Below are positions 18,262-26,997 of a stretch of 64,000 bases of DNA, in pieces (positions within the stretch are counted from its first letter, which is position 1; every line of letters starts with the position of its first letter). The notes under the pieces were generated by a model, which saw only the letters and a program-made list of their open reading frames with translations, was not told where the DNA came from and made no database searches. Location of the stretch: contig NZ_CP031010.1 in NCBI RefSeq assembly GCF_003584565.2, positions 1,426,001-1,490,000 on the forward strand. The letters are read 5' to 3'. The DNA is from Alteromonas sp. RKMC-009 (GTDB taxonomy: Bacteria > Pseudomonadota > Gammaproteobacteria > Enterobacterales > Alteromonadaceae). The translations under genes were made by a program, and so were the position numbers.

Positions 18262-18942
18262 ATGCGAATTTTTGGCTTTATCGCAATCAGTGTAATGCTG
18301 GCGGGATGTAACAGCACCCCGCAGCCACCGGCCCAGGCGAATGATCCTGCGTTTGCTCCGGTGATCCCCGATATTCCCCGGGAGCAGATCACTGAGGACG
18401 GGGCACTGTTCCGCCCGTACATGGCAAACAGTTTGTATTCTGATGTGACCGCGCGTCGGGTAGGCGACATCATTACCGTTACGCTGAGTGAAAATACCGC
18501 GGCGTCGAAAACGGCTGATACCACAACAGCGAAAAGCACCGGTGTGGATGTGCAACCAATAACCGGCCTGGGTGGCGATACCATTAATCTTGGAAGCCAG
18601 TCCATTCAGTTCGGCCTGAATTCGTCGAATGATTTTACCGGCAACGCCCAGGCGAACCAGAGCAACAGCCTTTCCGGGGCTATCTCGGTTACCGTGGTTG
18701 ATGTGATGCCAAACCAGAATCTGGTGATCCGGGGAGAAAAATGGCTGACGCTGAATCAGGGGGATGAATATATCCGTCTGACCGGCATTATCCGTCCTGC
18801 GGACATCAGTCCTGAGAACGAAATTGTGTCGACAAAGATAGCCAATGCCCGCATTCAGTACAGCGGTACAGGCAGTTTTGCACGGGCACAGGAAAAGGGC
18901 TGGCTTACCCGCTTTTTCTCTTCCGACGTGTGGCCTTTCTAG
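18262..18942 (+). CDS. flgH: Flagellar L-ring lipoprotein FlgH
   Basis: FlgH forms the L ring, the outer-membrane bushing of the rod. The 226-residue product has a lipoprotein signal with LAGC at Cys16, the conserved SLYSDVTARRVGDIITVTLSENTAASK segment, and the C-terminal RPADISPENEIVSTKIANARIQYSG block. It lies between flgG and flgI with 11- and 9-base gaps. Confidence 0.96.
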   Translation: MRIFGFIAISVMLAGCNSTPQPPAQANDPAFAPVIPDIPREQITEDGALFRPYMANSLYSDVTARRVGDIITVTLSENTAASKTADTTTAKSTGVDVQPITGLGGDTINLGSQSIQFGLNSSNDFTGNAQANQSNSLSGAISVTVVDVMPNQNLVIRGEKWLTLNQGDEYIRLTGIIRPADISPENEIVSTKIANARIQYSGTGSFARAQEKGWLTRFFSSDVWPF

Positions 18943-18951
18943 GAGCGACGT

Positions 18952-20064
18952 ATGCCAATTTTAAGATTTCTCCTTGTCGCTGCTGTGATATTTACAGCAC
19001 CTCTTGCTGACGCACAACGCATTAAAGATGTGGCCAGTATCCAGGGCGTGCGGAGCAACCAGCTGGTGGGGTACGGACTGGTTGTAGGTTTGCCTGGCAC
19101 CGGTGAACAAAGTCCGTTTACCGAACAAAGCTTCCGCACCATGCTCAGCAACTTCGGTATCAGTCTGGATCCTAATACTAAGCCTAAAATTAAAAACGTG
19201 GCAGCAGTTGCCGTACATGCTGAACTGCCGCCGTTTATCAAGCCCGGTCAGTCTATTGATGTGACTGTATCATCTGTGGGCGAAGCCAGCAGCCTGCAAG
19301 GCGGCACATTGTTACAAACCTTCTTAAAAGGGGTTGACGGAAAAGTCTATGCCGTTGCTCAGGGCAGTCTGGTAGTGAGTGGTTTCGGTGCCCAGGGCGG
19401 AGATGGATCACGCATTGTGGTGAATACACCTACTGTTGGCCGCATCCCGAACGGCGCGTTTGTTGAGCAAACTGTTCCTTCCGGTTTTGCTAACGGCGAC
19501 ACCTTAACACTGAATCTGCACTATCCGGATTTTTCTACGGCAAAGCGGCTTGCCGATACCATTAATGAACGTCTTGGTGCACAACCGGATCAGGGCTATA
19601 CCATTGCCACACCTATTGATGCTGCATCTGTCCGTGTTACCGCCCCCCGTGATGTGGGTCAGCGGGTCGGTTTTCTGGCGACGGTGGAGAATTTTGATTT
19701 CGAACCTGCTGACGCTCCGGCGCGGGTGGTTATTAACAGCCGTACCGGCACCATTGTTATCGGCCAGGATGTGGTACTGCTGCCTGCAGCTATCACCCAC
19801 GGCGGATTAACGGTGACGATTGCCGAGAACCAACAGGTGTCTCAGCCGAATGCCCTTGCAGACGGTAACACCGTAGTGACGACCCAGTCTATTGTGGATG
19901 TGGATCTGGCAGACAGCCGTATGTTCAAGTTTGAGCCCGGTGTAACACTTGACCAGCTCGTACGTGCCGTGAACGAAGTGGGTGCCGCTCCGGGCGATTT
20001 GATGGCTATCCTTGAAGCCCTGCGTCAGGCCGGCGCGCTTCGTGGTGAACTGGTGATTATCTGA
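18952..20064 (+). CDS. flgI: Flagellar P-ring protein FlgI
   Basis: FlgI forms the peptidoglycan-level P ring. The 370-residue product carries a signal peptide (cleavage after ADA, about residue 21) and the very conserved mature start [31 protein letters not shown]. Late motifs [17 protein letters not shown] and the end [25 protein letters not shown] are intact. Assembly needs FlgA, encoded upstream. Its stop overlaps the flgJ start (TGATG). Confidence 0.97.
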   Translation: MPILRFLLVAAVIFTAPLADAQRIKDVASIQGVRSNQLVGYGLVVGLPGTGEQSPFTEQSFRTMLSNFGISLDPNTKPKIKNVAAVAVHAELPPFIKPGQSIDVTVSSVGEASSLQGGTLLQTFLKGVDGKVYAVAQGSLVVSGFGAQGGDGSRIVVNTPTVGRIPNGAFVEQTVPSGFANGDTLTLNLHYPDFSTAKRLADTINERLGAQPDQGYTIATPIDAASVRVTAPRDVGQRVGFLATVENFDFEPADAPARVVINSRTGTIVIGQDVVLLPAAITHGGLTVTIAENQQVSQPNALADGNTVVTTQSIVDVDLADSRMFKFEPGVTLDQLVRAVNEVGAAPGDLMAILEALRQAGALRGELVII

Positions 20065-21017
20065 TGAATCTGCAAAACACTTCCCAAAGCCAGTTAGAAA
20101 TGGCCCGTAATGCCAGTGATATCAGCGGGCTTAATAACCTGCGTGAAGCCATGGCAAGTGGTAACGGTGAAGTGTTGCAGGAAGCGGCGCAGCAGTTTGA
20201 AGCGATTTTTGTGCAAATGATGCTGAAGTCGATGCGCAAGGCCCAGGATGCTCTTGCTGATGAGGACAGTCCGTTTAACTCTGAGCAGGTTAAGTTCTAC
20301 CGCGATATGCACGATCAACAGCTGGCCGTGGACTTATCCAGTAATGGCGGGCTCGGTCTGGCTGATTTAATTGTGAAGCAACTTGGTCAGCAGGACCCGG
20401 ACTACCGCCCGGCAAGTACCCTCCGCTCCGATGGCAATCTGTCGTCAATCAATCGTGAAAGGGCAGAGGCAGTAAGCCGCGCTCAGGCAACAATGCTGGA
20501 CTCCGCGTCTGCCGGTTCGCAATCCGCCTACAAGGCCGCAATGTTCAGTGGCCAGCAGGATTTTGTGGAAACCCTCTATCCGTACGCAGAAAAAGCCGCA
20601 GAAGCGCTGGGTACAGATGCCAGAGCTATTATTGCACAGGCTGCCGTTGAGACCGGCTGGGGCCAGTATGTTATTCACGACAAGCACGGCAACAGCACGC
20701 ACAATTTGTTTGGTATCAAAGCCAACAACCAGTGGCAGGGTGACCAGGCCGTAGTTGATACGCTGGAATTCAGTAATGGTGTACCCGAACGGCGCAAAGC
20801 AGCTTTTCGTCAGTATGACTCTCTGGAGTCCGGACTGGCTGATTACGTTGATTTTATCCGTACTCAACCCCGTTATCAGCAGGCTGTGGCAAACGGTGCA
20901 GATGCATCGCAATACTTTAATGAATTACAACAGGCCGGTTACGCTACCGATCCGCAATACGCCAGTAAAGTGATGGCTGTTTACCGCAGTGACGCAGTAC
21001 AGGGATATCAGCCATGA
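20064..21017 (+). CDS. flgJ: Rod-capping peptidoglycan hydrolase FlgJ
   Basis: FlgJ caps the growing rod and cuts a passage through peptidoglycan. The 317-residue product has the N-terminal rod-binding domain (about 40-105; EAAQQFEAIFVQMMLKSMRKA) and a C-terminal beta-N-acetylglucosaminidase domain (about 165-310) with the predicted catalytic Glu196 in AQAAVETGWG, then NLFGIKA. This is the two-domain gammaproteobacterial form with both halves intact. It overlaps flgI by one base. Confidence 0.95.
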   Translation: MNLQNTSQSQLEMARNASDISGLNNLREAMASGNGEVLQEAAQQFEAIFVQMMLKSMRKAQDALADEDSPFNSEQVKFYRDMHDQQLAVDLSSNGGLGLADLIVKQLGQQDPDYRPASTLRSDGNLSSINRERAEAVSRAQATMLDSASAGSQSAYKAAMFSGQQDFVETLYPYAEKAAEALGTDARAIIAQAAVETGWGQYVIHDKHGNSTHNLFGIKANNQWQGDQAVVDTLEFSNGVPERRKAAFRQYDSLESGLADYVDFIRTQPRYQQAVANGADASQYFNELQQAGYATDPQYASKVMAVYRSDAVQGYQP

Positions 21018-21066
21018 ATACCGGACCTGCTCAACCTTTTGATGTTCTGTTACGGAGTGTCACACC

Positions 21067-23184
21067 ATGATCCGCACTGACCTTTTTAATATTGCTAACA
21101 GTGGGGTTACCGCCAGCAGCAAACTGCTGAATACAACGTCGAATAACATAGCTAACGTAAACACGGAAGGCTACGTCCGCGAGCGCACGGTATTTGAAAG
21201 TACAATTTTAGGTGGTGTGGGTAAAGGCACAACGGAACGGGTTATCAGCATTTTTGCGCAAAACCAGTTGCGCCGTGATATTACCTCTGTTGGTGAGCTG
21301 GAAACCTTCGTGGAGAAAACCAACTCGCTGGATAATCTGCTGGCCAGTGAAGCCAACTCCATTGCAGACGGTCTGAGCCAGTTTTTTGCTGCTATACAAA
21401 CGGCGTCTGATGATCCGACTAACCTTGCCTCCCGGGAAGCGGTGCTGGGTAAGGCTTCCGGATTGTTATCCCGCATGAGCACGTTATCTGACTTCATGGA
21501 AGCGAAAGAAGAAGAGCTGAACCTGGAATTCACCAGCCAGATTGAACGGGCGAACAGTTTGATTGCCAGTATCGGTGAATTAAATACCGCCGTTCTGACA
21601 GCCAGAGGCGGTAGCGGCGAAGAACCGGGAGCATTGCTCAACGAACGTGACAAGGCGATCAACGAACTGGCTGAACTGATGTCAGTAGAAGTGCGTGAAA
21701 ATCAGTATGGCTCAGTGGTGGTAAATTTATCATCCGGAGAGTCGCTGGTACTGGAAGATGGTAGTTTTAATCTATTCGAGCTGGGCAATGATGCCGATCT
21801 GACTTTCAAGGAACTGCAACTCACCACCAATTTTGCTAATAAACAGAATACTGCCATCAACGTGAATGAAAAAGATCTTGGCGGTTCGCTGGGTGGCTTA
21901 TTCCGTTTTCGCGATGAAATTCTCGGACCGGCACAACGTGATATTGGCCAGATGGCGCTGGCGATGGCTGATGCGGTGAATCAGCAAAACCGTCTTGGTA
22001 TGGATTTAGACCTGCAGCTTGGCGGTGATATTTTTTCCATGCCGGAGTTTACCGGTTTACCGTTCAGCGGAACACCGGATAACTTACCCGTACGGGCACA
22101 GGTAACGGCAGGGCAGGGTAATCAGCTTACCGACGCAGATTATAAAATTACCGTGGATGCGGTAAACGGCGCAGGCTTTCCCACTTCAGTGACGGTTGAG
22201 CTGTTAAATGGTGATGGTACGCCGAAGAAAGACGCTTCCGGCGCTGATGTGGTATTTACCGGGATCTCAGTCGGAGCCGGTTTCAACGAATTGCCGGGTG
22301 GCATTGAGGTCGAGTTTCAGGCTGCTACGGGCTACAGCGTCGACAATGAATTTTTGATCCAGCCGTCTAAATATGCGGCATCCGATCTGACGCTGGCAAC
22401 GGACCGGCCGGAAGATCTCGCCTTTGCTGCTCCACTGCGGGCAGAAGCCAGCTTATCTAACCTTGGTGATGCCACGGTCAGTAAAGTGTCCATAAGTAAT
22501 ACTACCGTTGATGCTGCCTTAGGCGCTGAGGCGTCTGCCTTTGACGGCGCCGGCGGTATACACAGTGCGGCAGCTGCACCGGGTGGTACTGTCGGTGCAC
22601 CGGCGCAAATCGTATTTACCTCTGCCAGTGATTTTCAGGTGCTGGACGATGCAGGTAACGTCATAACCAACGTATCCGGTGTGACCAGTTTCGACAATTT
22701 GCTGGCACAGGCGGAAGCGAATGGCACAGGGCCCGCCTGGCCGGCCGCGTTCAGTGCGCTGGATGATTATCCCGGTTACGATGTCAGCCTGAGCGGTATT
22801 CCTGTTGCGGGAGATTCTTTTAATCTGACCTATAATACTGACGGGATTGCTGACAATACTAACGCCGAAGAAATGGCGGCGTTACAGCGCGAAAGCCTGG
22901 TACAATTAAGCAGTGACAGTTCGAATAAACAGCGTACTTTTCATGATGCTTATTCGTCGCTGGTTGGACGGGTCGGTGAGAAATCTGCTACGGCACAAAT
23001 TTCTCTGGATGCCGCTGAGGCGATGAAAGTTCAGTCGGAAAACTGGTTTGATTCCACATCCGGCGTAAGTCTGGACGAAGAAGCGGCGAACCTGGTTCGC
23101 TATCAGCAATCCTACGCTGCAGCAGCCCGCATTCTCACCACGGCTCAGGAGTTGTTCGATACGATTTTATCGGCAGCGAGGTAA
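21067..23184 (+). CDS. flgK: Hook-filament junction protein FlgK (HAP1)
   Basis: FlgK is the first hook-associated protein at the hook-filament junction and is exported with help from FlgN. The 705-residue product has the N-terminal D0/D1 helices (IANSGVTASSKLLNTTSNNIANVNTEGYVRERTVFES), a long central variable region, and the C-terminal GVSLDEEAANLVRYQQSYAAAARILTTAQELFDTIL. It is larger than the 550-residue enteric form, mainly through extra central beta domains, which is usual in marine polar systems. Confidence 0.95.
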   Translation: MIRTDLFNIANSGVTASSKLLNTTSNNIANVNTEGYVRERTVFESTILGGVGKGTTERVISIFAQNQLRRDITSVGELETFVEKTNSLDNLLASEANSIADGLSQFFAAIQTASDDPTNLASREAVLGKASGLLSRMSTLSDFMEAKEEELNLEFTSQIERANSLIASIGELNTAVLTARGGSGEEPGALLNERDKAINELAELMSVEVRENQYGSVVVNLSSGESLVLEDGSFNLFELGNDADLTFKELQLTTNFANKQNTAINVNEKDLGGSLGGLFRFRDEILGPAQRDIGQMALAMADAVNQQNRLGMDLDLQLGGDIFSMPEFTGLPFSGTPDNLPVRAQVTAGQGNQLTDADYKITVDAVNGAGFPTSVTVELLNGDGTPKKDASGADVVFTGISVGAGFNELPGGIEVEFQAATGYSVDNEFLIQPSKYAASDLTLATDRPEDLAFAAPLRAEASLSNLGDATVSKVSISNTTVDAALGAEASAFDGAGGIHSAAAAPGGTVGAPAQIVFTSASDFQVLDDAGNVITNVSGVTSFDNLLAQAEANGTGPAWPAAFSALDDYPGYDVSLSGIPVAGDSFNLTYNTDGIADNTNAEEMAALQRESLVQLSSDSSNKQRTFHDAYSSLVGRVGEKSATAQISLDAAEAMKVQSENWFDSTSGVSLDEEAANLVRYQQSYAAAARILTTAQELFDTILSAAR

Positions 23185-23192
23185 TGTAACTT

Positions 23193-24419
23193 ATGCGTAT
23201 TTCAACTAATCAGATTTACGATCAAAATATCCGCGCCATCATGGATAACCAAAAAGGCCTGGCAGATACTCAGGAAGCACTGGCGACCGGGAAAAAACTA
23301 AATCGTCCCAGTGACGACCCTGTGGGAGCTGCAAAGGTTATCCGTATCACCGAACAACTGGATAAGCTTACTCAGTATCAGCGCAACAATGACTTGCTGA
23401 CCAATGCCCTGGAACAACAGGAAGCAGTGCTGACCAATATTAATGATTCGCTGAACCGTGCACGGACTCTGGTCGTGCAGGCGGGCTCCGGCATCATGAC
23501 CGACGAAGATAAACGGGCAATCGGCGTGGAACTGGAACAAATCCGTAATGAGGTGTTCGATTTGATGAACACGCAGGATGCTGCCGGCAACTATATTTTC
23601 GCCGGCTATCAGTCGCAGCAGCAGGCTTTCACCTTCAATCCCGCAGCCACCGGTAATGCTATTTTCTATACCGGCGATTCAGGGGCGACATCAGTGAAGC
23701 TTTCAGACAGTGTGACGGTGCAGCGCAGCACGTCCGGACAGGAAGTGTTTGAAAATGTGCTCAGTCGTTTTGATTTCACTGTAACCGGTTCTGCCGGCGC
23801 CACCGTGCAAACGGCGAAGGTGGGAGAGCAGGGCACGTTTGATCAGTTTTACGAAAATAACTATGACCCGGTGACAGCGGCAAATAATAATTACCAACTG
23901 ACAGTACTGGGTACCGGACAGGTACAGTTAACGAATACCGGTACCGGTGCCGTGGAAGGTACAGTAGATTTCACGTCCGGAGAGCCGTTCACCATTAAAG
24001 GGATGGCATTTACCCTTGACGGAACCACCGGAGACACGGTGAATTTCTCTTTGGATACGCCGGTGAAGAAAAACGTGGCCGAAACGCTGAATGATATCGC
24101 TAATCAGCTGATTAATGATTCGTTAAGCGGCGATGCGTTAACGGATGCCCTCGGCGATGCGCTGGTGGGGCTGGACAATGGCATGGAACGTATTAATCTT
24201 GAGCGTTCATCGCTGGGGGGCCGGATGAACGTGGCGGAGTCGATATATGAAACTAATCTGGACTTAGAAATCACCGCAAAAGATGCCCGTGCACAGATTG
24301 AAGAAACTGATTATGCAGAAGCGTCAGCAGAGTTTGCTAAACAGGAAGCTGCGCTGAGCGCAGCCCTGGCAACATTCCCGAAAGTCTCAAACCTTTCCCT
24401 GTTTAATTATATCTCTTAA
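23193..24419 (+). CDS. flgL: Hook-filament junction protein FlgL (HAP3)
   Basis: FlgL joins the FlgK layer to the flagellin filament. The 408-residue product has the flagellin-like N-terminal coil (QNIRAIMDNQKGLADTQEALATGKKLNRPSDDPVGAAKVIRI) and C-terminal coil (LEITAKDARAQIEETDYAEASAEFAKQEAAL). It ends the flgFGHIJKL operon. Its last 33 bases overlap the 3' end of the minus-strand sialidase-like gene, and no T-tracted terminator is visible directly behind it. Confidence 0.95.
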   Translation: MRISTNQIYDQNIRAIMDNQKGLADTQEALATGKKLNRPSDDPVGAAKVIRITEQLDKLTQYQRNNDLLTNALEQQEAVLTNINDSLNRARTLVVQAGSGIMTDEDKRAIGVELEQIRNEVFDLMNTQDAAGNYIFAGYQSQQQAFTFNPAATGNAIFYTGDSGATSVKLSDSVTVQRSTSGQEVFENVLSRFDFTVTGSAGATVQTAKVGEQGTFDQFYENNYDPVTAANNNYQLTVLGTGQVQLTNTGTGAVEGTVDFTSGEPFTIKGMAFTLDGTTGDTVNFSLDTPVKKNVAETLNDIANQLINDSLSGDALTDALGDALVGLDNGMERINLERSSLGGRMNVAESIYETNLDLEITAKDARAQIEETDYAEASAEFAKQEAALSAALATFPKVSNLSLFNYIS

Positions 24420-25370
24420 CTTATTAACGCCTGAAACCCGTGCGAAATACACGCGGGTTTCATCGTCGGCGTGGCCTGAATAATAGCTGATAAACAGTGT
24501 GTCGTCCTGAATCACAAGGCCGGGATAGCTGTTATCTCCACCGGACGGTAAAGTGAGGCAGGGCACCAGTGAAGCCTTCGCCAAATCCAGCAACCAGATT
24601 TGTGTCACCAGTTTTTTGCCCGTCCATTGTCTTCCGGCTACCAGTGCATATCCCTCCGTCAACATTACCATGGCAGGTCCGCCAATATAGGTTTTTAAAT
24701 CCCGCCAGTACCAGCGGTTATACGGTGGCTTGCTTGTGCCTAACTGCGCGGTAAAACTGTCTGCATCGCGTCTGACCAGTGCGGTAATCACACCGTCACT
24801 GCTAATGTGCATGTCACTTTCATTAGGGTACCCCAACTTATCTCTTGCCAGAGACATCGCCGGTATGGGGTGACGCTGCATATTTTTGCCGGGATGACCG
24901 GTAAATAACGTCAGTTGCTGAGGACCGCCATGGTAAGCAAGGCCCAGCGCTTTGTTGTTTTGCCATATAATCCGCCATATCCACCAGTGTTGCTCTCCGA
25001 AGAAACGGGGAGAGGACCAGCTTTTTCCGGAGCCGGAAAACCAGCTCACCATCTGAAAACGGTTTCCCCGTGTCGCCTGAGTCACCGGACGGGCAAATGC
25101 AATTAACCATAATCGCCCGTTATCATCGCGGGAAAGTTTAGGATCCCGCAAATCGTAACCCGGTAACGACAATCGCTGTCTGTCTGTCACCCGTCCGTCA
25201 CCGGTCACCGACGTCACCTCAATCCTGCCATCATCACTGACATGGGTCAGTGCCTGGCGGTAACAGCAAAGAAATGTTTCACCATTTTCTATCAGTCCGG
25301 TAAAGGCAGAGTGGGCATACGGGCTGGATATGCGGCAAAGACGATCAATTTTTAAAATTTTTTCGGACAT
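24387..25370 (-). CDS. Sialidase-like (BNR/Asp-box) beta-propeller protein
   Basis: The 327-residue product resembles the sialidase/BNR beta-propeller superfamily without a firm family match. Visible signs are an Asp-box-like SGSGKSW (112-118, aspartate replaced by serine), repeated blade-like strands such as GRLWLIAFARP and DGVITALVRRD, and a C-terminal LVIQDDTLFISYYSGH...TRVYFARV typical of the last blade. No signal peptide or membrane segment is seen, so it should be cytosolic. It is encoded against the flagellar genes, overlaps flgL tail to tail by 33 bases and precedes flagellin 1 divergently. Given the nonulosonic-acid genes downstream, a glycan-binding or glycan-removing role on flagellin is an attractive inference. 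Substrate and activity are unknown. Confidence 0.6.
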   Translation of the reverse strand: MSEKILKIDRLCRISSPYAHSAFTGLIENGETFLCCYRQALTHVSDDGRIEVTSVTGDGRVTDRQRLSLPGYDLRDPKLSRDDNGRLWLIAFARPVTQATRGNRFQMVSWFSGSGKSWSSPRFFGEQHWWIWRIIWQNNKALGLAYHGGPQQLTLFTGHPGKNMQRHPIPAMSLARDKLGYPNESDMHISSDGVITALVRRDADSFTAQLGTSKPPYNRWYWRDLKTYIGGPAMVMLTEGYALVAGRQWTGKKLVTQIWLLDLAKASLVPCLTLPSGGDNSYPGLVIQDDTLFISYYSGHADDETRVYFARVSGVNKLRDIIKQGKV

Positions 25371-25421
25371 AGAAAATAGTTATAAAACCAACGTGTTAAC
25401 TAAGTATAGGCGGCAAATGTC

Positions 25422-25452
25422 TGCCGCTCTACGGCAATTTTTGTATTTTTTT
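25422..25452 (+). terminator. Weak terminator-like hairpin upstream of flagellin 1
   Basis: TGCCG, five bases, CGGCA, then ATTTTTGTATTTTTTT. The stem is short (5 bp), but the T-rich tail fits an intrinsic terminator on the plus strand. If the flgF-L transcript ended here it would run antisense across the whole sialidase-like gene. Confidence 0.35.
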
Positions 25453-25454
25453 AT

Positions 25455-25481
25455 TAAAGGGAAATCCCCCCATGTCGATAA
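25455..25481 (+). promoter_or_regulatory. Sigma-28 promoter of flagellin 1
   Basis: TAAA at 25455-25458, exactly 15 bases, then GTCGATAA at 25474-25481: one mismatch from the FliA -10 element with perfect spacing. The leader of about 105 bases contains two small hairpins (GCCGG/CCGGC at 25545-25559 and CCAGC/GCTGG at 25562-25574) just before the ribosome-binding site. Confidence 0.82.
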
Positions 25482-25595
25482 CACTACTGAGAGAGCCAGT
25501 TCATCAATTACCCCTCAGGTTTTGGTGACTACTAATTTGTAATCGCCGGTAGTTCCGGCAGCCAGCCCTGCTGGACTGAGAGTGTAGGAGAGACT

Positions 25596-26435
25596 ATGTC
25601 TTTGTACGTTAATACAAATGCGTCTGCATTAAACGCACAGCGTCAATTATTTGATGTTGGTAATTCCCTGAGCACCTCTTTTGAGCGTCTGTCATCTGGT
25701 TTCCGGATTAACAGTGCAAAAGACGATGCCGCTGGTCTGCAAATCACAGACCGTATGACTACCCAAATTCAGGGCCTGAATCAGGCCGTACGTAATGCCA
25801 ATGACGCGATTTCTCTGTCACAGACAGCAGAAGGTGCGTTAGATGAGACCACAACTGCGCTTCAGCGTATCCGCCAGCTTGCGGTTCAGTCTCAAAACGG
25901 TATCAACAGTTCTGCTGACCGTCTGGCGCTGCAAAAAGAAGTGTCTGCACTGAAAACAGAGATCACCCGTATTTCTACGGACTCTCAGTTCAACGGTGTT
26001 GATATCTTAACCGGTGGTTTCTCAGCGCAGTTCCTGGTTGGTGCGAATGCCGGTCAGACTATCTCTGTAAACCTTTCTGCTGCCAATCTGGCGGGCATAA
26101 ATGGCTTCAGTGCCGGCGGCCTGGGCATGAGCGATGCGACTGTTGCTACCGTTGCCGGCGCGTCAAGCGTGCTGGACGCCGTTGACAGCGCAATCTCTGC
26201 GATTGGTGGTGTACGTGCTGACTTAGGTGCGCTGCAAAACCGTTTCCAGTCTACTATCCGTAACCTGAGCAACATTTCAGAAAACGTATCTGCAGCACGT
26301 TCACGTATCCGTGATACTGACTTCGCTTCAGAAACCGCTGACCTGACCCGTAACCAGATTATCCAGCAGGCAAGTACTACAGTATTGTCACAGGCTAATC
26401 AGCGTCCTCAGGCAGCCTTACAGTTACTGGGTTAA
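25596..26435 (+). CDS. Flagellin 1
   Basis: Filament subunit, 279 residues. It has only the conserved D0/D1 coiled-coil ends (N-terminal LYVNTNASALNAQRQLFDVGNSLSTSFERLSSGFRINSAKDDAAG; C-terminal SRIRDTDFASETADLTRNQIIQQASTTVLSQANQRPQAALQLLG) joined by a short, Ser/Thr-rich middle, with no D2/D3 outer domains. Such short flagellins in polar systems are commonly O-glycosylated, which fits the Pse/Maf genes downstream. It is closest to flagellin 3 of this window. The ribosome-binding site TAGGAGAG (25585-25592) can pair with the hairpin loop in its own 3' UTR. It is monocistronic, with a FliA promoter and its own terminator. Confidence 0.96.
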   Translation: MSLYVNTNASALNAQRQLFDVGNSLSTSFERLSSGFRINSAKDDAAGLQITDRMTTQIQGLNQAVRNANDAISLSQTAEGALDETTTALQRIRQLAVQSQNGINSSADRLALQKEVSALKTEITRISTDSQFNGVDILTGGFSAQFLVGANAGQTISVNLSAANLAGINGFSAGGLGMSDATVATVAGASSVLDAVDSAISAIGGVRADLGALQNRFQSTIRNLSNISENVSAARSRIRDTDFASETADLTRNQIIQQASTTVLSQANQRPQAALQLLG

Positions 26436-26460
26436 TCACCCGTATAGCTGAAAACGCATG

Positions 26461-26483
26461 GGAATGAAGCCGGGAGGTAGTGA
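26461..26483 (+). repeat. 23-nt repeated element, copy 1 (flagellin 1 3' UTR)
   Basis: This segment, containing AAGCC-G-GGAGGTAGTGA, matches 26975-26997 at 22 of 23 bases. It is bracketed by complementary segments CGCATGGG (26455-26462) and CCCTTTGCG (26493-26501), so it would lie in a hairpin loop. It contains GGA motifs of the kind CsrA/RsmA binds. A shorter relative (GGGAGTAGTGA) lies before flagellin 3 near 28739. Confidence 0.6.
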
Positions 26484-26509
26484 CTCGTAAGGCCCTTTGC
26501 GTGAGAATA

Positions 26510-26566
26510 CGCTCATTCTCTCCTAACGAAGAGCGGTTGGCCGGACAATTTGTCCGGCCATTTTTT
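26510..26566 (+). ncRNA. Flagellin 1 3'-UTR hairpin with anti-SD loop plus terminator
   Basis: Stem CGCTC (26510-26514)/GAGCG (26531-26535) holds a 16-base loop that contains CTCTCCTAAC (26518-26527). This is the exact complement of the flagellin 2 ribosome-binding site region (27175-27184, 10 of 10) and of TAGGAGAG before flagellin 1 (8 of 8). A strong intrinsic terminator follows (TGGCCGGACA 26538-26547 / TGTCCGGCCA 26551-26560, then six T). This hairpin-terminator layout is that of a 3'-UTR-derived small RNA. The terminator is certain; the regulatory role is inference. Confidence 0.45.
26538..26566 (+). terminator. Terminator of flagellin 1
   Basis: Perfect 10-bp stem TGGCCGGACA/TGTCCGGCCA, three-base loop and TTTTTT: a canonical rho-independent terminator. 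Confidence 0.93.
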
Positions 26567-26629
26567 CCTTTAAAATCAATCATCCTCAAAAAATCCCATC
26601 TCTTTTCTCTGCTTTTTTTAAAAAAAGGC

Positions 26630-26656
26630 TAAAGAAAATTTCGTCCCCGTACGATA
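26630..26656 (+). promoter_or_regulatory. Candidate sigma-28 promoter of flagellin 2
   Basis: TAAA at 26630-26633, 16 bases, then TACGATAC. Spacing is one base long and two -10 positions differ from consensus, but the CTAAAGA context matches the flagellin 3 promoter. It would give a leader of about 530 bases. Confidence 0.4.
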
Positions 26657-26974
26657 CATAAAGCAAAGGGGCACGGTACAAAAATAATAATCATCCGGCT
26701 ACCTTCAGAAGAACAATAAAGTGACAAGAATAAAAACAATATTTGTCACCGCCGGGAAAGAATAAAAGCAATATATCCGGCAACAAAAATCGTTAGGAGA
26801 TGACAGGTAAGTGGCAATATTTTGACAAGCCCGCTTACTCCGGCAAAACAACCGAACATTGCCGGCTATCATCAGACCAGATAATTTTCCTCAAAAATTA
26901 GAAGAATAAAGGTTAGGGAAAATTTAGATTGATAATGATAGTAAGTACTTACTAGTTGATGGGGCCGACCGGCA

Positions 26975-26997
26975 GGAATGAAGCCAGGAGGTAGTGA
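26975..26997 (+). repeat. 23-nt repeated element, copy 2 (flagellin 2 leader)
   Basis: Matches 26461-26483 at 22 of 23 bases (AAGCC-A-GGAGGTAGTGA). It lies about 190 bases before the flagellin 2 start and is enclosed by GGCAGG/CCTGCC, as copy 1 is enclosed by a different complementary pair. Position in the leader suggests RNA-level control. Confidence 0.6.

Noticed and set aside
24433..24461. Terminator behind flgL (GAAACCCG/CGGGTTTC)
   Set aside because: The 8-bp stem has a 13-base loop and no T-tract on either strand, and it lies inside the coding end of the minus-strand gene; it may slow but not clearly terminate transcription.
26799..26900. Possible 33-codon ORF starting at the ATG after GTTAGGAG in the flagellin 2 leader
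   Set aside because: The ribosome-binding motif abuts the ATG with no spacing, the product has no recognisable features, and the motif is better explained as a duplicate of the flagellin 2 RBS region.
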